Counted from the first letter of the stretch, positions 27,031 to 35,554 are shown. The stretch is DNA of 64,000 nucleotides from Hyphomicrobiales bacterium (GCA_900473915.1 UCNG01000014.1:94745-158744); one strand, 5' to 3'. Notes: generated by a model not told the origin, from the letters alone. Program-made: numbers and translations.

Positions 27031-27789
27031 ATGGTGGTAAATGCCGACGAAGCAAAAACGCTGCGCCATTTTCTGGAAAGCGCCCCCATTGGCGCGGTCT
27101 TTGAAGAAAGCGATCTCGGCGTGCTCGGGGCCCTGCCAATAACATCAAAGAACTACGCCTCGCACACTGTCGTCAGCAGCCAGGGCGACTGGGCCAATTC
27201 GGTTCACATCATCAAGAGCGGCTGGGGCTGCATCTATCGCGATCTGCCCGATGGCGACCGGCAGATCCTCGATTTCCCCATGAAAGGCGATTTTCTGGGT
27301 TTCCGCACCGGGCTGGGCTTCAACTATTACACGCTGATTTCGGTTACGGAGCTTTCCGTCCTCGAAATCTCGCTGGACCATCTCACCGAAAGCCTGCTCA
27401 AATCGCCGCGCCTTGCCATGACATTCATGGAACTGATGGCCCGGCAGCGGGCTATTCTCATCGAGCATCTCATCAGCATCGGCCGCCGCAGCGCGCTCGT
27501 GCGCATCGCGCATCTTCTGCTGGAGCTTGGCCACCGGGCCCGCATCAACGGCACGGGCGACGAGAACAGCTTCTTTTGCCCGCTGACGCAGAGCGAACTG
27601 GCCGATGCGCTGGGGCTTACGCCGATCCATATCAACCGTATGCTGCGCGAACTGCGCGAGGATGACCTTCTGGTTTTCCGCAATAATGAAGTCGAGTTTC
27701 TGAACCGTTCCGCGCTCGTTCACATTTCAAGCTTCGACGAGCATTACCTGACCATGGAAATCTTCCCGCGCGTTCGGATCAGCCGTTAA
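27031..27789 (+). CDS. Crp/Fnr-family transcription regulator
   Basis: A 252-residue protein with a cyclic-nucleotide-binding-like beta-barrel (about 20-130, [19 protein letters not shown]), a dimerisation helix (about 130-165) and a Crp-type winged helix (about 165-235) with recognition-helix region [26 protein letters not shown]. The nucleotide-binding Arg/Glu signature and the Fnr cysteines are not seen, so the ligand is unknown; this subgroup is common in Rhizobiales. AGGTAGG precedes the ATG. It diverges from the LuxR-type EPS regulator. Confidence 0.85.
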   Translation: MVVNADEAKTLRHFLESAPIGAVFEESDLGVLGALPITSKNYASHTVVSSQGDWANSVHIIKSGWGCIYRDLPDGDRQILDFPMKGDFLGFRTGLGFNYYTLISVTELSVLEISLDHLTESLLKSPRLAMTFMELMARQRAILIEHLISIGRRSALVRIAHLLLELGHRARINGTGDENSFFCPLTQSELADALGLTPIHINRMLRELREDDLLVFRNNEVEFLNRSALVHISSFDEHYLTMEIFPRVRISR

Positions 27790-27893
27790 GTTCGTTTTTT
27801 CCGGATTTCTTCAACAGTTCGTCATTTGCGCGGGACTGGAATAGTTGCTTCCTACAGCCTAGATTCAGGGCACCTATTAAGGGAGCGCACATC

Positions 27894-28340
27894 ATGACCT
27901 ACAGAAAAGATCCCGAAGCGATTGCGAAGCTTACCCCGGAGCAATATCGCGTCACGCAGGAAAGCGGCACCGAGCGCCCCGGCACCGGCGAATATCTCTA
28001 TAACAAGGAGCCGGGAATCTATGTCGATATCGTCTCCGGCGAGCCGCTGTTCGCCTCGTCCGACAAATATGAATCCCATTGCGGATGGCCAAGCTTCACC
28101 AAGCCGATCGAACCCGCCAATGTCGCCGAACTGACCGATATGTCTCACGGCATGGTACGCACCGAAGTGCGCTCGGCCCATGGCGACAGCCATCTGGGAC
28201 ATGTTTTCCCTGACGGCCCGTTAGATCGCGGCGGTCTTCGCTATTGCATCAACTCGGCCTCGCTTCGCTTCATTCCGAAGGACCGGATGGAAGCGGAAGG
28301 ATACGGTCAGTATCTCGATCAGGTTGAAGATATCGGCTGA
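27894..28340 (+). CDS. msrB: Peptide-methionine (R)-S-oxide reductase
   Basis: A 148-residue SelR/MsrB domain protein. Motifs are [17 protein letters not shown], the resolving Cys63 in [18 protein letters not shown] and the catalytic Cys118 in [13 protein letters not shown]. The two CxxC zinc-binding pairs of the zinc form are absent. It reduces methionine-R-sulfoxide in proteins, recycled by thioredoxin, in the cytoplasm. GGGAG lies just before the ATG. It stands alone, with a strong stem-loop 186 bases downstream. Confidence 0.95.
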   Translation: MTYRKDPEAIAKLTPEQYRVTQESGTERPGTGEYLYNKEPGIYVDIVSGEPLFASSDKYESHCGWPSFTKPIEPANVAELTDMSHGMVRTEVRSAHGDSHLGHVFPDGPLDRGGLRYCINSASLRFIPKDRMEAEGYGQYLDQVEDIG

Positions 28341-28525
28341 ACGGAAGTTAAATCAAAGTTGGCGCACGCAGTATTTGAAATAAAATACATGCGATATGCG
28401 AACAATTTGGCTTCGAATTAATTGATCCACAGCCATTCCATACAGGATCGAAGAAAGACTTCTTTCTGTCGCAATGATCCTTAATCTGGTGTGGCGCACG
28501 CTTCGGCGGAATCAGGCAAATGCGC

Positions 28526-28573
28526 AGCCTCGGTATGATTATGCTATCACCACACATACCGAGGCTTTCTTTT
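28526..28573 (+). terminator. Strong stem-loop followed by T-rich tract
   Basis: AGCCTCGGTATG (28526-28537) and CATACCGAGGCT (28555-28566) are exact reverse complements around a 17-base loop, followed by TTCTTTT. It fits a rho-independent terminator for msrB or for an unannotated small RNA upstream. Confidence 0.65.
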
Positions 28574-28715
28574 GAGCTTTCTGGAGATTTCAGCCGCTTT
28601 GCGGGCGCTCCATTCCAGCTCATCTCCCATACGGAAAGATAAGCCACCTGTCACAGCGGTTGCATTGCTTGCTTTAGCTCTATTGCAAATAGCGGGCAAT
28701 TATATTCAATATACT

Positions 28716-28733
28716 GTCCGGCTATAGCCGGAC
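28716..28733. promoter_or_regulatory. Perfect 18-bp palindrome upstream of the LytTR gene
   Basis: GTCCGGCTATAGCCGGAC reads the same on both strands. It ends 36 bases before the TTG start and abuts a TATACT (28710-28715) that could be a -10 box, so a bound protein would block transcription initiation. It is a likely operator, perhaps for autoregulation. Confidence 0.6.
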
Positions 28734-28769
28734 GGCGGATATTGATACCGCAACATCAGGGGAGACAGT

Positions 28770-29690
28770 TTGGACAGCACGGCTGGCGCCTACCGGATCT
28801 ATTCCGAGACCGAGTGTGCGGAAGCACCGGCGCTCGACTGGCCCTATGTTTGTGCCTTGTACCTGCTCAGGAAGCCCGTCGAGAAGGCCATTTCGGAATT
28901 CCTCGCCGCCGTCGGCAATGCATCACGGTCAGACCGGGCATGGATGATCGAATATGGGCCTGACCTCCTGCGGTTTCGCAATACGCATGAATGGTGCAAG
29001 GGCGATACGGTAGCCTATATTTCCGAGCTTCAACAGGCTCCGAGCACGCTTATTGCATGGCTGCATCGCTACCTGACCGAAGGGCGGGCCGTCGCCGTTC
29101 ATGATGTAAAGGGACTGCCTCGCAGCGCACGCGCGCTTCAGGCGGAATTTCTGCGGCAGGGCAATCGGAGTATTCTCAGCATCCCGCTTTTTCATCACGA
29201 TCGGCTGCGCGGAATAATCGGTTTCGACACGACAGAGGAAACCCGGCGCTGGTCCCGCGCGGAAATCAAGGCGATGTTCCAGTGCGCAAGCCTGATCGCC
29301 CAGGCGAAATACGCGACGCCCGAAAACCGACCAGCTTCCTGCGAGGAACCCGACCCGACATCGGTGATCTATGTCAGCAAACGCGGCGTAATGCGCGGGT
29401 TTTCACCGGAGGAAATCATCGGGGTCCGCTCGGCAGGCAATTACAGCGAGGTCTGGCTTGCCGACGGTTCTGCAATTCTTGATTCCCGGCCGCTTGGCAT
29501 ATGGGCAGGCATTCTGCCGGCAAGCCTGTTTTTCCGCATTCACCGCACGGCATTCGTAAACGTCCTGCACGTCTCCGACATAGACCGAAGCACAATCGAC
29601 AAATGGTTGGTCAGGATGCGCGGCATCGATCAATCATGGCCCGTTTCACGATCCTACCGAAAAGCCCTGCGGGAGCGCCTGGGCTTCTAG
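28770..29690 (+). CDS. GAF-LytTR transcription regulator
   Basis: A 306-residue protein. The N-terminal part (about 25-180) looks like a GAF sensor domain (NRSILSIPLFHHDRLRGIIGFD). The C-terminal part (about 200-303) is a LytTR DNA-binding domain with EEIIGVRSAGNYSEVWLADG, FFRIHRTAFVNVLHVSDID and PVSRSYRKALRERL. There is no transmembrane segment or receiver, so it would sense a cytoplasmic signal. The start is TTG at 28770 with GGGGAG upstream; rare starts often mark low-level regulators. LytTR proteins are uncommon in alphaproteobacteria compared with LuxR or TetR types. Confidence 0.8.
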   Translation: MDSTAGAYRIYSETECAEAPALDWPYVCALYLLRKPVEKAISEFLAAVGNASRSDRAWMIEYGPDLLRFRNTHEWCKGDTVAYISELQQAPSTLIAWLHRYLTEGRAVAVHDVKGLPRSARALQAEFLRQGNRSILSIPLFHHDRLRGIIGFDTTEETRRWSRAEIKAMFQCASLIAQAKYATPENRPASCEEPDPTSVIYVSKRGVMRGFSPEEIIGVRSAGNYSEVWLADGSAILDSRPLGIWAGILPASLFFRIHRTAFVNVLHVSDIDRSTIDKWLVRMRGIDQSWPVSRSYRKALRERLGF

Positions 29691-29793
29691 CCTTTATTTC
29701 GCCACAAAATAATCCGTCCTTCGCCACAAATTTCGATGCGAAAAACGCAGGTTTGGGCGCAATCCCGGTTTTGCCTCAATTTGAAATCGCCGC

Positions 29794-31422
29794 TCACGAG
29801 AGGTCCAGATGCGCCTTCAGAGGCATGTCATCATGAACCGGCACAGTCTGCCTTTCGATCATGCGATGGACGAGCGGCGGCTTGTCTCCCTTGTGCAAGG
29901 CGAGCAGCCTTTCCGACACTTCCGCATCGGCGTGGGTGCGACGCTGGTTATGGCGGACATACTCCACCCAGGTCGGCACGTGATAACTTTCCGTCCAGGT
30001 TTCCGGGTTCTCCAGATCGCGCAGCAGCACCCACTGCCGGGCACCGTCGCGGATGCGCATGCGCCGCCGCAAGGCCATGGCGGAAAGGAACGCCGGAACA
30101 TCTTCCTGCGCGATCTTGTAATCGACCATGATCATGATCGGACCGCTGCGCGAACGAAGATCAAGCCGAAGCTGCGGCTCGCTGAAACGGTTGAGCGGAT
30201 CGAGATTGAGGGCCTCAAAGTCAGGCTGTGGCAGGAGAAGCCCGATCAGCGCACCGAAAACGAGCACGACGGCGGCAGCCAGAAGCGCGCCCGGCACGCT
30301 ATATTCGTCCGCCACGGCACCCCAGAGCCAACTGCCCGCCGCCATGCCGCCGAAGGTCGCGGTCTGGTAGAGCGCCAGCGCGCGCCCCACCACCCAGCGC
30401 GGCGTGGAAAGCTGCACGGTGACGTTGAACAGCGACAGCGCCAGCACCCATGAAACACCGGCAGGCAGCAGGAAAATGCAGCTCAGCCACATGTTCCGGC
30501 TGATCGACAACAGGCCGCAACTGACCGCGAACGCGATGAAAGCGCCGCGCACCAGCCATTCATTGCCGAGAAGCTCGCGCAGCCGGGCGCTGAGCAACGC
30601 GCCGCCAATGGCGCCAAGCCCGAAGAAACCCAACATGATACCATAGATCAGCGCCGTTCCGTGAACGAGATCGCGGGCGACGAGCGGCAGAAGCGCCAGA
30701 ATGACAATGGCGGACAGGCCGAACAGGAATCCCCGGAACATCACTTTCAGAAGGTTCGGAGACATGGCGACATAACGCAGCCCAGCGATCATGGCCGGTC
30801 CCAGCGTTTCGCGCGGCAAGGTGGACTTGACCGTTTCGGGCTTCCACTGCCACAGCGCCAGAATGAGCGCGCAATAGCTGAACGCATTGAAAATGAAGGC
30901 AAAAGCCGCACCTGCCGCCGCAACGATGATACCGCCGATAGCCGGACCAATGCTGCGCATGAGATTGAAGCTCATGCTGTTGAGCGCCACCGCCGCAGGC
31001 AGATCGGTGCGCGGCACGATGTCGCCCATCGACGCCTGCCACGAAGGATTGTGCAAGGCCCCGCCGCAGCCGATGAGGAACGTAAAACTGAGCAGCATCC
31101 ACGGCGTCAGGATGCCAAGATAGGCAAAAACCGCCAATGCAACCGAAATGAACAGAAGCAGGACCTGCGCAGTCAGCATGATGCGGCGGCGGTCGAAATT
31201 ATCGGCCAAGGCACCGGCTGCGACCGAAAAGATCATCACAGGCAGGGTTGTCGAAGCCTGCACCAATGCAACCATATCGTCCGAATGGGCGATGGTTGCC
31301 ATCATCCAGCCAGCGCCGACCGTCTGCACCAGACCGCCAAGGTTGGAAACCAGTGTAGCTGACCACAGCGCCCGGAATGTCTTGTACTGGAAAGGCGCCA
31401 GGGGGGAAATTCTCTGCGGCAC
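29794..31422 (-). CDS. MFS transporter, MFS_3 (EntS-like) with C-terminal soluble domain
   Basis: A 542-residue protein with 12 hydrophobic segments over about 10-400, with FDRRRIMLTAQVLLL as the MFS loop 2-3 signature and LIGCGGALHNPSWQASMGDIVP. It belongs to the MFS_3/DUF894 exporters (enterobactin-exporter EntS-like). A soluble domain of about 120 residues follows (IMIMVDYKIAQEDVPAFLSAM, SYHVPTWVEYVRHNQRRTHAD), seen in many rhizobial members. I chose the GTG at 31422, seven bases after GGGAGG; the frame opens at 31521. Substrate is unknown. It diverges from the GNAT gene. Confidence 0.8.
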   Translation of the reverse strand: MPQRISPLAPFQYKTFRALWSATLVSNLGGLVQTVGAGWMMATIAHSDDMVALVQASTTLPVMIFSVAAGALADNFDRRRIMLTAQVLLLFISVALAVFAYLGILTPWMLLSFTFLIGCGGALHNPSWQASMGDIVPRTDLPAAVALNSMSFNLMRSIGPAIGGIIVAAAGAAFAFIFNAFSYCALILALWQWKPETVKSTLPRETLGPAMIAGLRYVAMSPNLLKVMFRGFLFGLSAIVILALLPLVARDLVHGTALIYGIMLGFFGLGAIGGALLSARLRELLGNEWLVRGAFIAFAVSCGLLSISRNMWLSCIFLLPAGVSWVLALSLFNVTVQLSTPRWVVGRALALYQTATFGGMAAGSWLWGAVADEYSVPGALLAAAVVLVFGALIGLLLPQPDFEALNLDPLNRFSEPQLRLDLRSRSGPIMIMVDYKIAQEDVPAFLSAMALRRRMRIRDGARQWVLLRDLENPETWTESYHVPTWVEYVRHNQRRTHADAEVSERLLALHKGDKPPLVHRMIERQTVPVHDDMPLKAHLDLS

Positions 31423-31597
31423 CGGACGACCTCCCGTTCCATCTGCCTCACATAGCGGATACGTGAATCTCTCCCACGGGACAAGGGGGATAGTGCCAAA
31501 CTTGTCACGACATCCCATCAACGTTTATATGTGCTGTAAATATTGAGCCAACCCTTTATTCTTGATTATTATTTTTCCTGTTGGAGTACAGTTGCCC

Positions 31598-32107
31598 ATG
31601 GGCTTGCGAACAGCACAAATTTCTGACGCTTCTGTTCTCGCAGCCATCTCGATTGAGGTTTGGCTGGGCACCTACATCCGCCAAGGCGTGAACGCATTTT
31701 TTGCCGATTACGTTTTAAGCGAGTTCACGGAGAAGAAATTCCGGAACCTCATCGAAGACTCCGATGAACATATTGTCGTTTCGGAGAATAAAGAGGGTCT
31801 GGATGGCTTCACTCGGATCAGTTCAAAAAGCTCCGCTCCGATAGATAATTGTTCGACCATGGAAATCTCGACCCTTTACGTCCAGCCTCGACATCAAAAA
31901 AGCGGGATTGGACGAGCACTGCTGCAGGAAGCTTTGCGCCACGCACGTGATGCGAATGTTCCTTCCGTATGGCTGACCACGAACTCGGAAAATACCTCCG
32001 CAATCAATTTCTATACGTCCCAAGGCTTTGAACGAATTGGAACAACGCATTTCCGGATTCAGAACCAGGCCTATTTGAACGACGTGTTTCGATATGCCTT
32101 TCCCTGA
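31598..32107 (+). CDS. GNAT-family N-acetyltransferase
   Basis: A 169-residue acetyltransferase with ISTLYVQPRHQKSGIGRALLQEAL (acetyl-CoA loop QKSGIG) and NSENTSAINFYTSQGFERIGTTHFRI (motif B). The start may be ATG at 31598 or TTG at 31592, the latter five bases after GGAG. Base composition is visibly lower in GC than neighbours, and codon use is different (many AAT, ATT, TCG/TCC mixed), which suggests acquisition. The substrate, small molecule or protein, cannot be inferred. Confidence 0.85.
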   Translation: MGLRTAQISDASVLAAISIEVWLGTYIRQGVNAFFADYVLSEFTEKKFRNLIEDSDEHIVVSENKEGLDGFTRISSKSSAPIDNCSTMEISTLYVQPRHQKSGIGRALLQEALRHARDANVPSVWLTTNSENTSAINFYTSQGFERIGTTHFRIQNQAYLNDVFRYAFP

Positions 32108-32192
32108 CAATTGACAGGTCTGTTCGGCTGTCCGGCAGGATCCCATGCGGATACAAATCAGTTCACATCAAGACGGCACGGCTACCGCGGAA

Positions 32193-32230
32193 TTGACTCG
32201 GCCTCCCGATTAGGTAGACTGGTCTACCTA
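32193..32230 (+). promoter_or_regulatory. Promoter with embedded TetR-type operator
   Basis: TTGACT (32193-32198), a 16-base spacer and TAGACT (32215-32220) form a plausible promoter. The -10 lies inside a perfect 20-base inverted repeat (32211-32230): TAGGTAGAC, TG, GTCTACCTA. This is 20 bases before the TetR-type gene, so autorepression of the TetR-EamA operon is likely. Confidence 0.75.
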
Positions 32231-32249
32231 TTCATCAAGGCAACGAATT

Positions 32250-32840
32250 ATGAGCGATTCCGCAACGACAAGTTCAAAACCAGCCCGCGAGCGGCTTCTG
32301 CAAGCGGCGGCGGAACTGTTTTACGACGAGGGCATTTCAGCCACCGGGATCGACGCGATCATCCAGCGCGCAGGCGTGGCGAAGCAGAGCCTCTACAACA
32401 ACTTCGCCTCCAAGGCGGAGCTGGTGGCCACCTATCTGGAGCACCGCCACGCCGAATGGCTTGGCCTCTATGAAAAGCGGCTCGAACAGGCAGCAAACCC
32501 GATGGACGGGATACTGGCCATCTTCGACGCTTATCGCGATCACGCGGAATTTGCCTATGAACACGGGTTTCGCGGCTGCGGCCTGCTGAATGCGGCAGCA
32601 GAACTGCCCGCTGGCGACCCCGGACGGGAAGCGGTCAGAAAACACAAGGAACAGGTGGAGCACCTGCTTGTGGAGCATCTGAACGGCCTGATCCCCGATA
32701 ATCCGGAACGGGTCAGCCAGTTGGCCGTGCAGCTTTCCTTCATACTGGAAGGAGCAATCATGCGCGCAGGGCTTGAGGGAAACAGCGCCCGCCTCGGGGA
32801 AGCCAGGGCGATGGTGGCTACAGTTTTGCGGCTGGGATAA
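32250..32840 (+). CDS. TetR-family transcription repressor
   Basis: A 196-residue protein. The N-terminal TetR helix-turn-helix (about 12-58) reads RLLQAAAELFYDEGISATGIDAI, with AKQSLYNNFASKAELVATYL as recognition helix region. The C-terminal ligand domain carries FRGCGLLNAAAELP, typical of a YcdC/TetR_C-like group. Its stop is one base before the EamA transporter ATG, so the two form an operon, and the 20-base inverted repeat just upstream is its probable operator. The ligand is presumably a substrate of the transporter. Confidence 0.9.
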   Translation: MSDSATTSSKPARERLLQAAAELFYDEGISATGIDAIIQRAGVAKQSLYNNFASKAELVATYLEHRHAEWLGLYEKRLEQAANPMDGILAIFDAYRDHAEFAYEHGFRGCGLLNAAAELPAGDPGREAVRKHKEQVEHLLVEHLNGLIPDNPERVSQLAVQLSFILEGAIMRAGLEGNSARLGEARAMVATVLRLG

Positions 32841-32841
32841 A

Positions 32842-33771
32842 ATGCAATCATCGAGGGACTATTTTCTGGGCGTGGCAGCTATCCTCGTCGCGTCCACGAT
32901 CTGGGGCACGACCGGAACGGCAGCAACCTTCGCGCCGGAAGTCAGCGCGGTCGCAATCGGCGCCGCCGCCATGGGGCTTGGCGGGCTGGCGCAGGCGGCA
33001 ATCGCCTGGCGCGGCATCATCGCATCGCGAAAGGCGCTCGCCCATCAATGGCGCGGGCTGATGCTGGGAGCCATCTGCGTCGCCCTTTATCCCCTCGCCT
33101 TTTATGCGTCGATGCGGCTTGCAGGCGTGACCATCGGAACGGTCATTTCGCTCGGTTCCGCCCCGCTTCTTTCGGCGGCTGTCGAATACAGGCAAAGCGG
33201 TTTTCGCCCATCGCTGCGCTGGCTGGCGGGAGCAATCATCGGCATTGTCGGCATGATGATGCTCAGCCTGTCGGAGGACGGCGGCGCCCATGCCACCGGA
33301 AGCGCCACCCTGACCGGCTCGCTGCTTGGCCTTGTGGCAGGCCTTACCTATGCCGTCTATTCCTCATGCGCACGCCAGCTTATGCAGGGCGGCATGGCCT
33401 CGACCACCGCCATGGGCGCCATATTCGGCGTTGGCGGACTGTTGCTCATGCCGGTTCTGATCGCCACCGGTGGACCGTTTCTCGCCTCGTGGAACAATGC
33501 TGCGGTGGGGCTCTATATGGCCTTCGTGACAATGTTTCTCGGCTATGTCTGTTTCGGCTATGGGTTGAGCCGGGTCGAAACGAGCGTCGCTACCACGCTG
33601 ACGCTGTTCGAGCCGGTGGTGGCCGCGTTTTTCGCGGCAGTGATCGTGGGTGAAAGGCTCTCCGCCACCGGCTGGCTCGGCGTGGTTCTGGTTGTGGCCT
33701 GCCTTGTCTGCATCACCATACCGACACGCAGCCAGAAAACCCGGCTGGAAGTGCCCGAACCATCAACCTGA
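32842..33771 (+). CDS. EamA/DMT-family transporter (RhaT-like)
   Basis: A 309-residue protein with ten hydrophobic segments in two EamA repeats (about 10-140 and 155-290): AAILVASTIWGTTGTAATFAP at the start and TTLTLFEPVVAAFFAAVIVGERLS near the end, the family hallmark. It is a probable inner-membrane exporter of metabolites or amino acids. The ATG at 32842 follows the TetR stop by one base; the frame is open from 32773, but that extension overlaps the TetR gene. Regulation by the upstream TetR protein is likely. Confidence 0.85.
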   Translation: MQSSRDYFLGVAAILVASTIWGTTGTAATFAPEVSAVAIGAAAMGLGGLAQAAIAWRGIIASRKALAHQWRGLMLGAICVALYPLAFYASMRLAGVTIGTVISLGSAPLLSAAVEYRQSGFRPSLRWLAGAIIGIVGMMMLSLSEDGGAHATGSATLTGSLLGLVAGLTYAVYSSCARQLMQGGMASTTAMGAIFGVGGLLLMPVLIATGGPFLASWNNAAVGLYMAFVTMFLGYVCFGYGLSRVETSVATTLTLFEPVVAAFFAAVIVGERLSATGWLGVVLVVACLVCITIPTRSQKTRLEVPEPST

Positions 33772-33774
33772 TGC

Positions 33775-33852
33775 TTCACACTTCTCGGGATGCGCTTTAT
33801 TTCTGCGCGCATCTTGTCCGAAAACCGTTTCACACTTTTCGGGATGCGCTTT
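33775..33852. repeat. Tandem pair of 24-bp dispersed-repeat units
   Basis: Two copies (33775-33798 and 33829-33852) of a 24-base unit starting TTCACACTT and ending GGGATGCGCTTT differ at one base and lie 54 bases apart. The second copy runs into the 3' end of the LysR gene and supplies its last codons and stop. The unit resembles those at 35580 and 47085. Confidence 0.65.
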
Positions 33853-34711
33853 TCAGCCAATCCTTCACCGCCTCCACGGATTGCGGATGGCGCGGCTTTC
33901 GCAGTGAAACCGCATAGAAATCCGCGCCGACCCGCAATTCGGTGGCCAGCGCCTGCACGAGACTGCCCGCCGCAATATCCTTTTCCACGAAAAAGCGGCT
34001 TGCCAGCGCCAGCCCGTGCCCGGCAATTGCCGCATCGATGGCAAGCGAAGTCTGGTTGAAGCGGGTGTTCTTCGGCGATGCCGACACGCCGCCGGGAAAA
34101 GCCTTTTCCAGATATCGCGGCCAGAAATTATGCGCATCGTGCAGCAGCGGATAGCGCCCCAGATTTTCCGGCAGGCCCGGATCACCCAGCCTCTCGACCA
34201 GCACCGGGCTTGCGATGGCGACAATCACATGCTCAAAAAGCAGCTCCGCATTCAGCCCCGGACCGAATGGCGGCTCGCCATAGCGCACCGCGAGATCGAC
34301 GGCATCGGTCTGGAAATTGGCGACCTTGTCGCTCGCAACAATGCGCAGTTCAATATCGGGATGCGCTTGCGTAAACTCGGCCAGTCGCGGGATCAGCCAT
34401 TTCGAGGCGAAGGTCGGCGTCACGCTGACAGTCAGGTGCTGCGGCTCGGGACGCAGCATTTCGGTCGCTTCCGAAAGCAGGTCAAACGCCCGCCGCACAC
34501 TGGCGATATAAGAACGGGCCGGTTCGGTCATGACCAGCGTGCGCGGCTGGCGCTCAAAGAGTTTCAGCCCAAGCTCCGCCTCAAGGCCGCGTATCTGCTG
34601 GGCCACCGCGGCCTGCGTCACGCCAAGTTCCTCCGCCGCCAGACGGAAGTTCAGATGCCGCGTGACGACTTCGAACACACGCAGACCGTTGAGCGAGGGA
34701 AGTCTTTTCAT
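33830..34711 (-). CDS. LysR-family transcription regulator (GcvA-like)
   Basis: A 293-residue LysR protein: winged helix at the N terminus (about 1-62, LNGLRVFEVVTRHLNFRLAAEELGVTQAAVAQQIRGLE) and a substrate-binding domain (about 90-290, HLTVSVTPTFASKWLIPRLAEF), the GcvA-like type. Its last residues SASRKV and stop lie in a copy of the dispersed repeat, so the 3' end seems to have been remodelled by it. It diverges from the SDR gene at 34850, its likely target, with an inverted repeat between. Confidence 0.9.
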   Translation of the reverse strand: MKRLPSLNGLRVFEVVTRHLNFRLAAEELGVTQAAVAQQIRGLEAELGLKLFERQPRTLVMTEPARSYIASVRRAFDLLSEATEMLRPEPQHLTVSVTPTFASKWLIPRLAEFTQAHPDIELRIVASDKVANFQTDAVDLAVRYGEPPFGPGLNAELLFEHVIVAIASPVLVERLGDPGLPENLGRYPLLHDAHNFWPRYLEKAFPGGVSASPKNTRFNQTSLAIDAAIAGHGLALASRFFVEKDIAAGSLVQALATELRVGADFYAVSLRKPRHPQSVEAVKDWLKSASRKV

Positions 34712-34721
34712 GAACCAAAAC

Positions 34722-34738
34722 CGATAGATTTTCTATCG
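34722..34738. promoter_or_regulatory. Inverted repeat between LysR and SDR genes
   Basis: CGATAGA (34722-34728) and TCTATCG (34732-34738) are exact reverse complements with TTT between. It is 11 bases upstream of the LysR start, where a LysR autoregulatory site would lie. Confidence 0.5.
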
Positions 34739-34849
34739 CCTGATGTTACGCATTTTCGTTCGTCAGGACAATGGTTCTCCGTTATAAATGGAAGGAACGG
34801 TTGTTGGCGGTTGCCGTCTCGGGCAGCATTTCCCGGAAAGGAAAGCATC

Positions 34850-35554
34850 ATGACAGTAGAAAAAGTAGCGATTGTGACGGCTGGCGGAAGCGGCATGGGC
34901 GCAGCCGCCGCACGCAGGCTGGCGCAGGACGGCTTCAAGGTCGCAATCCTTTCATCCTCCGGCAAGGGCGAAGCACTGGCGCAGGAACTGGGCGGCATCG
35001 GCGTTACCGGCTCAAACCAGTCGAATGACGATTTGAAGCGTCTGGTGGATGAGGTTCTGGAAAAATGGGGCCGTATCGACGTGTTGGTCAACAGCGCTGG
35101 CCATGGTCCGCGCGCGCCAATCCTCGACATCACCGATGAGGACTGGCATAAGGGGATGGACACCTATTTCCTCAATGCGGTGCGGCCGTCCCGTCTCGTG
35201 GTGCCGACAATGCAGAAGCAGAAATCCGGCGTCATCATCAATATCTCGACCGCATGGGCCTTCGAACCAAGCGCCATGTTCCCGACCTCGGCGGTGTTCC
35301 GCGCCGGCCTCGCCTCTTTCACCAAGATTTTCGCCGACACCTATGCTGCCGACAATATCCGCATGAACAATGTTCTTCCGGGCTGGATCGACAGCCTGCC
35401 GAAGGTGGAAGAGCGCCGCGCAAGCGTTCCGATGCAGCGCTATGGCAAGAGCGAGGAAATCGCCGCGACAATCGCCTTCCTCGCATCGGATGGCGCCGCT
35501 TACATTACGGGCCAGAACCTGCGCGTGGATGGCGGCCTGACCCGGTCGGTATGA
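34850..35554 (+). CDS. SDR-family oxidoreductase lacking the YxxxK catalytic pair
   Basis: A 234-residue classical SDR by fold: cofactor motif TAGGSGMGAAAARRLA (10-25), NSAGHGP (81-87), Asn109 and Ser133 in NISTAW, and the C-terminal TGQNLRVDGGLTRSV. The position of catalytic Tyr-x-x-x-Lys reads SAVFR (147-151), so both Tyr and Lys are replaced. Either it uses other residues or it binds cofactor or substrate without the usual reduction. It diverges from the LysR gene. Confidence 0.85.
   Translation: MTVEKVAIVTAGGSGMGAAAARRLAQDGFKVAILSSSGKGEALAQELGGIGVTGSNQSNDDLKRLVDEVLEKWGRIDVLVNSAGHGPRAPILDITDEDWHKGMDTYFLNAVRPSRLVVPTMQKQKSGVIINISTAWAFEPSAMFPTSAVFRAGLASFTKIFADTYAADNIRMNNVLPGWIDSLPKVEERRASVPMQRYGKSEEIAATIAFLASDGAAYITGQNLRVDGGLTRSV

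Larger units (their letters stand above)
28341..28769. other. 429-base intergenic region with several symmetric elements
   Basis: No convincing gene lies between msrB and the LytTR gene. The region is AT-rich and holds a direct repeat TGGCGCACGC (28360-28369 and 28492-28501), a small palindrome AGAAAGACTTCTTTCT (28452-28467), the stem-loop at 28526-28566 and the 18-base palindrome at 28716-28733. A small RNA ending at the stem-loop is possible. Confidence 0.5.

Noticed and set aside
33775-33852. Repeat units considered as a CRISPR array
   Set aside because: Only two units, no leader and no cas genes; related units occur singly and elsewhere, as for a dispersed intergenic repeat.
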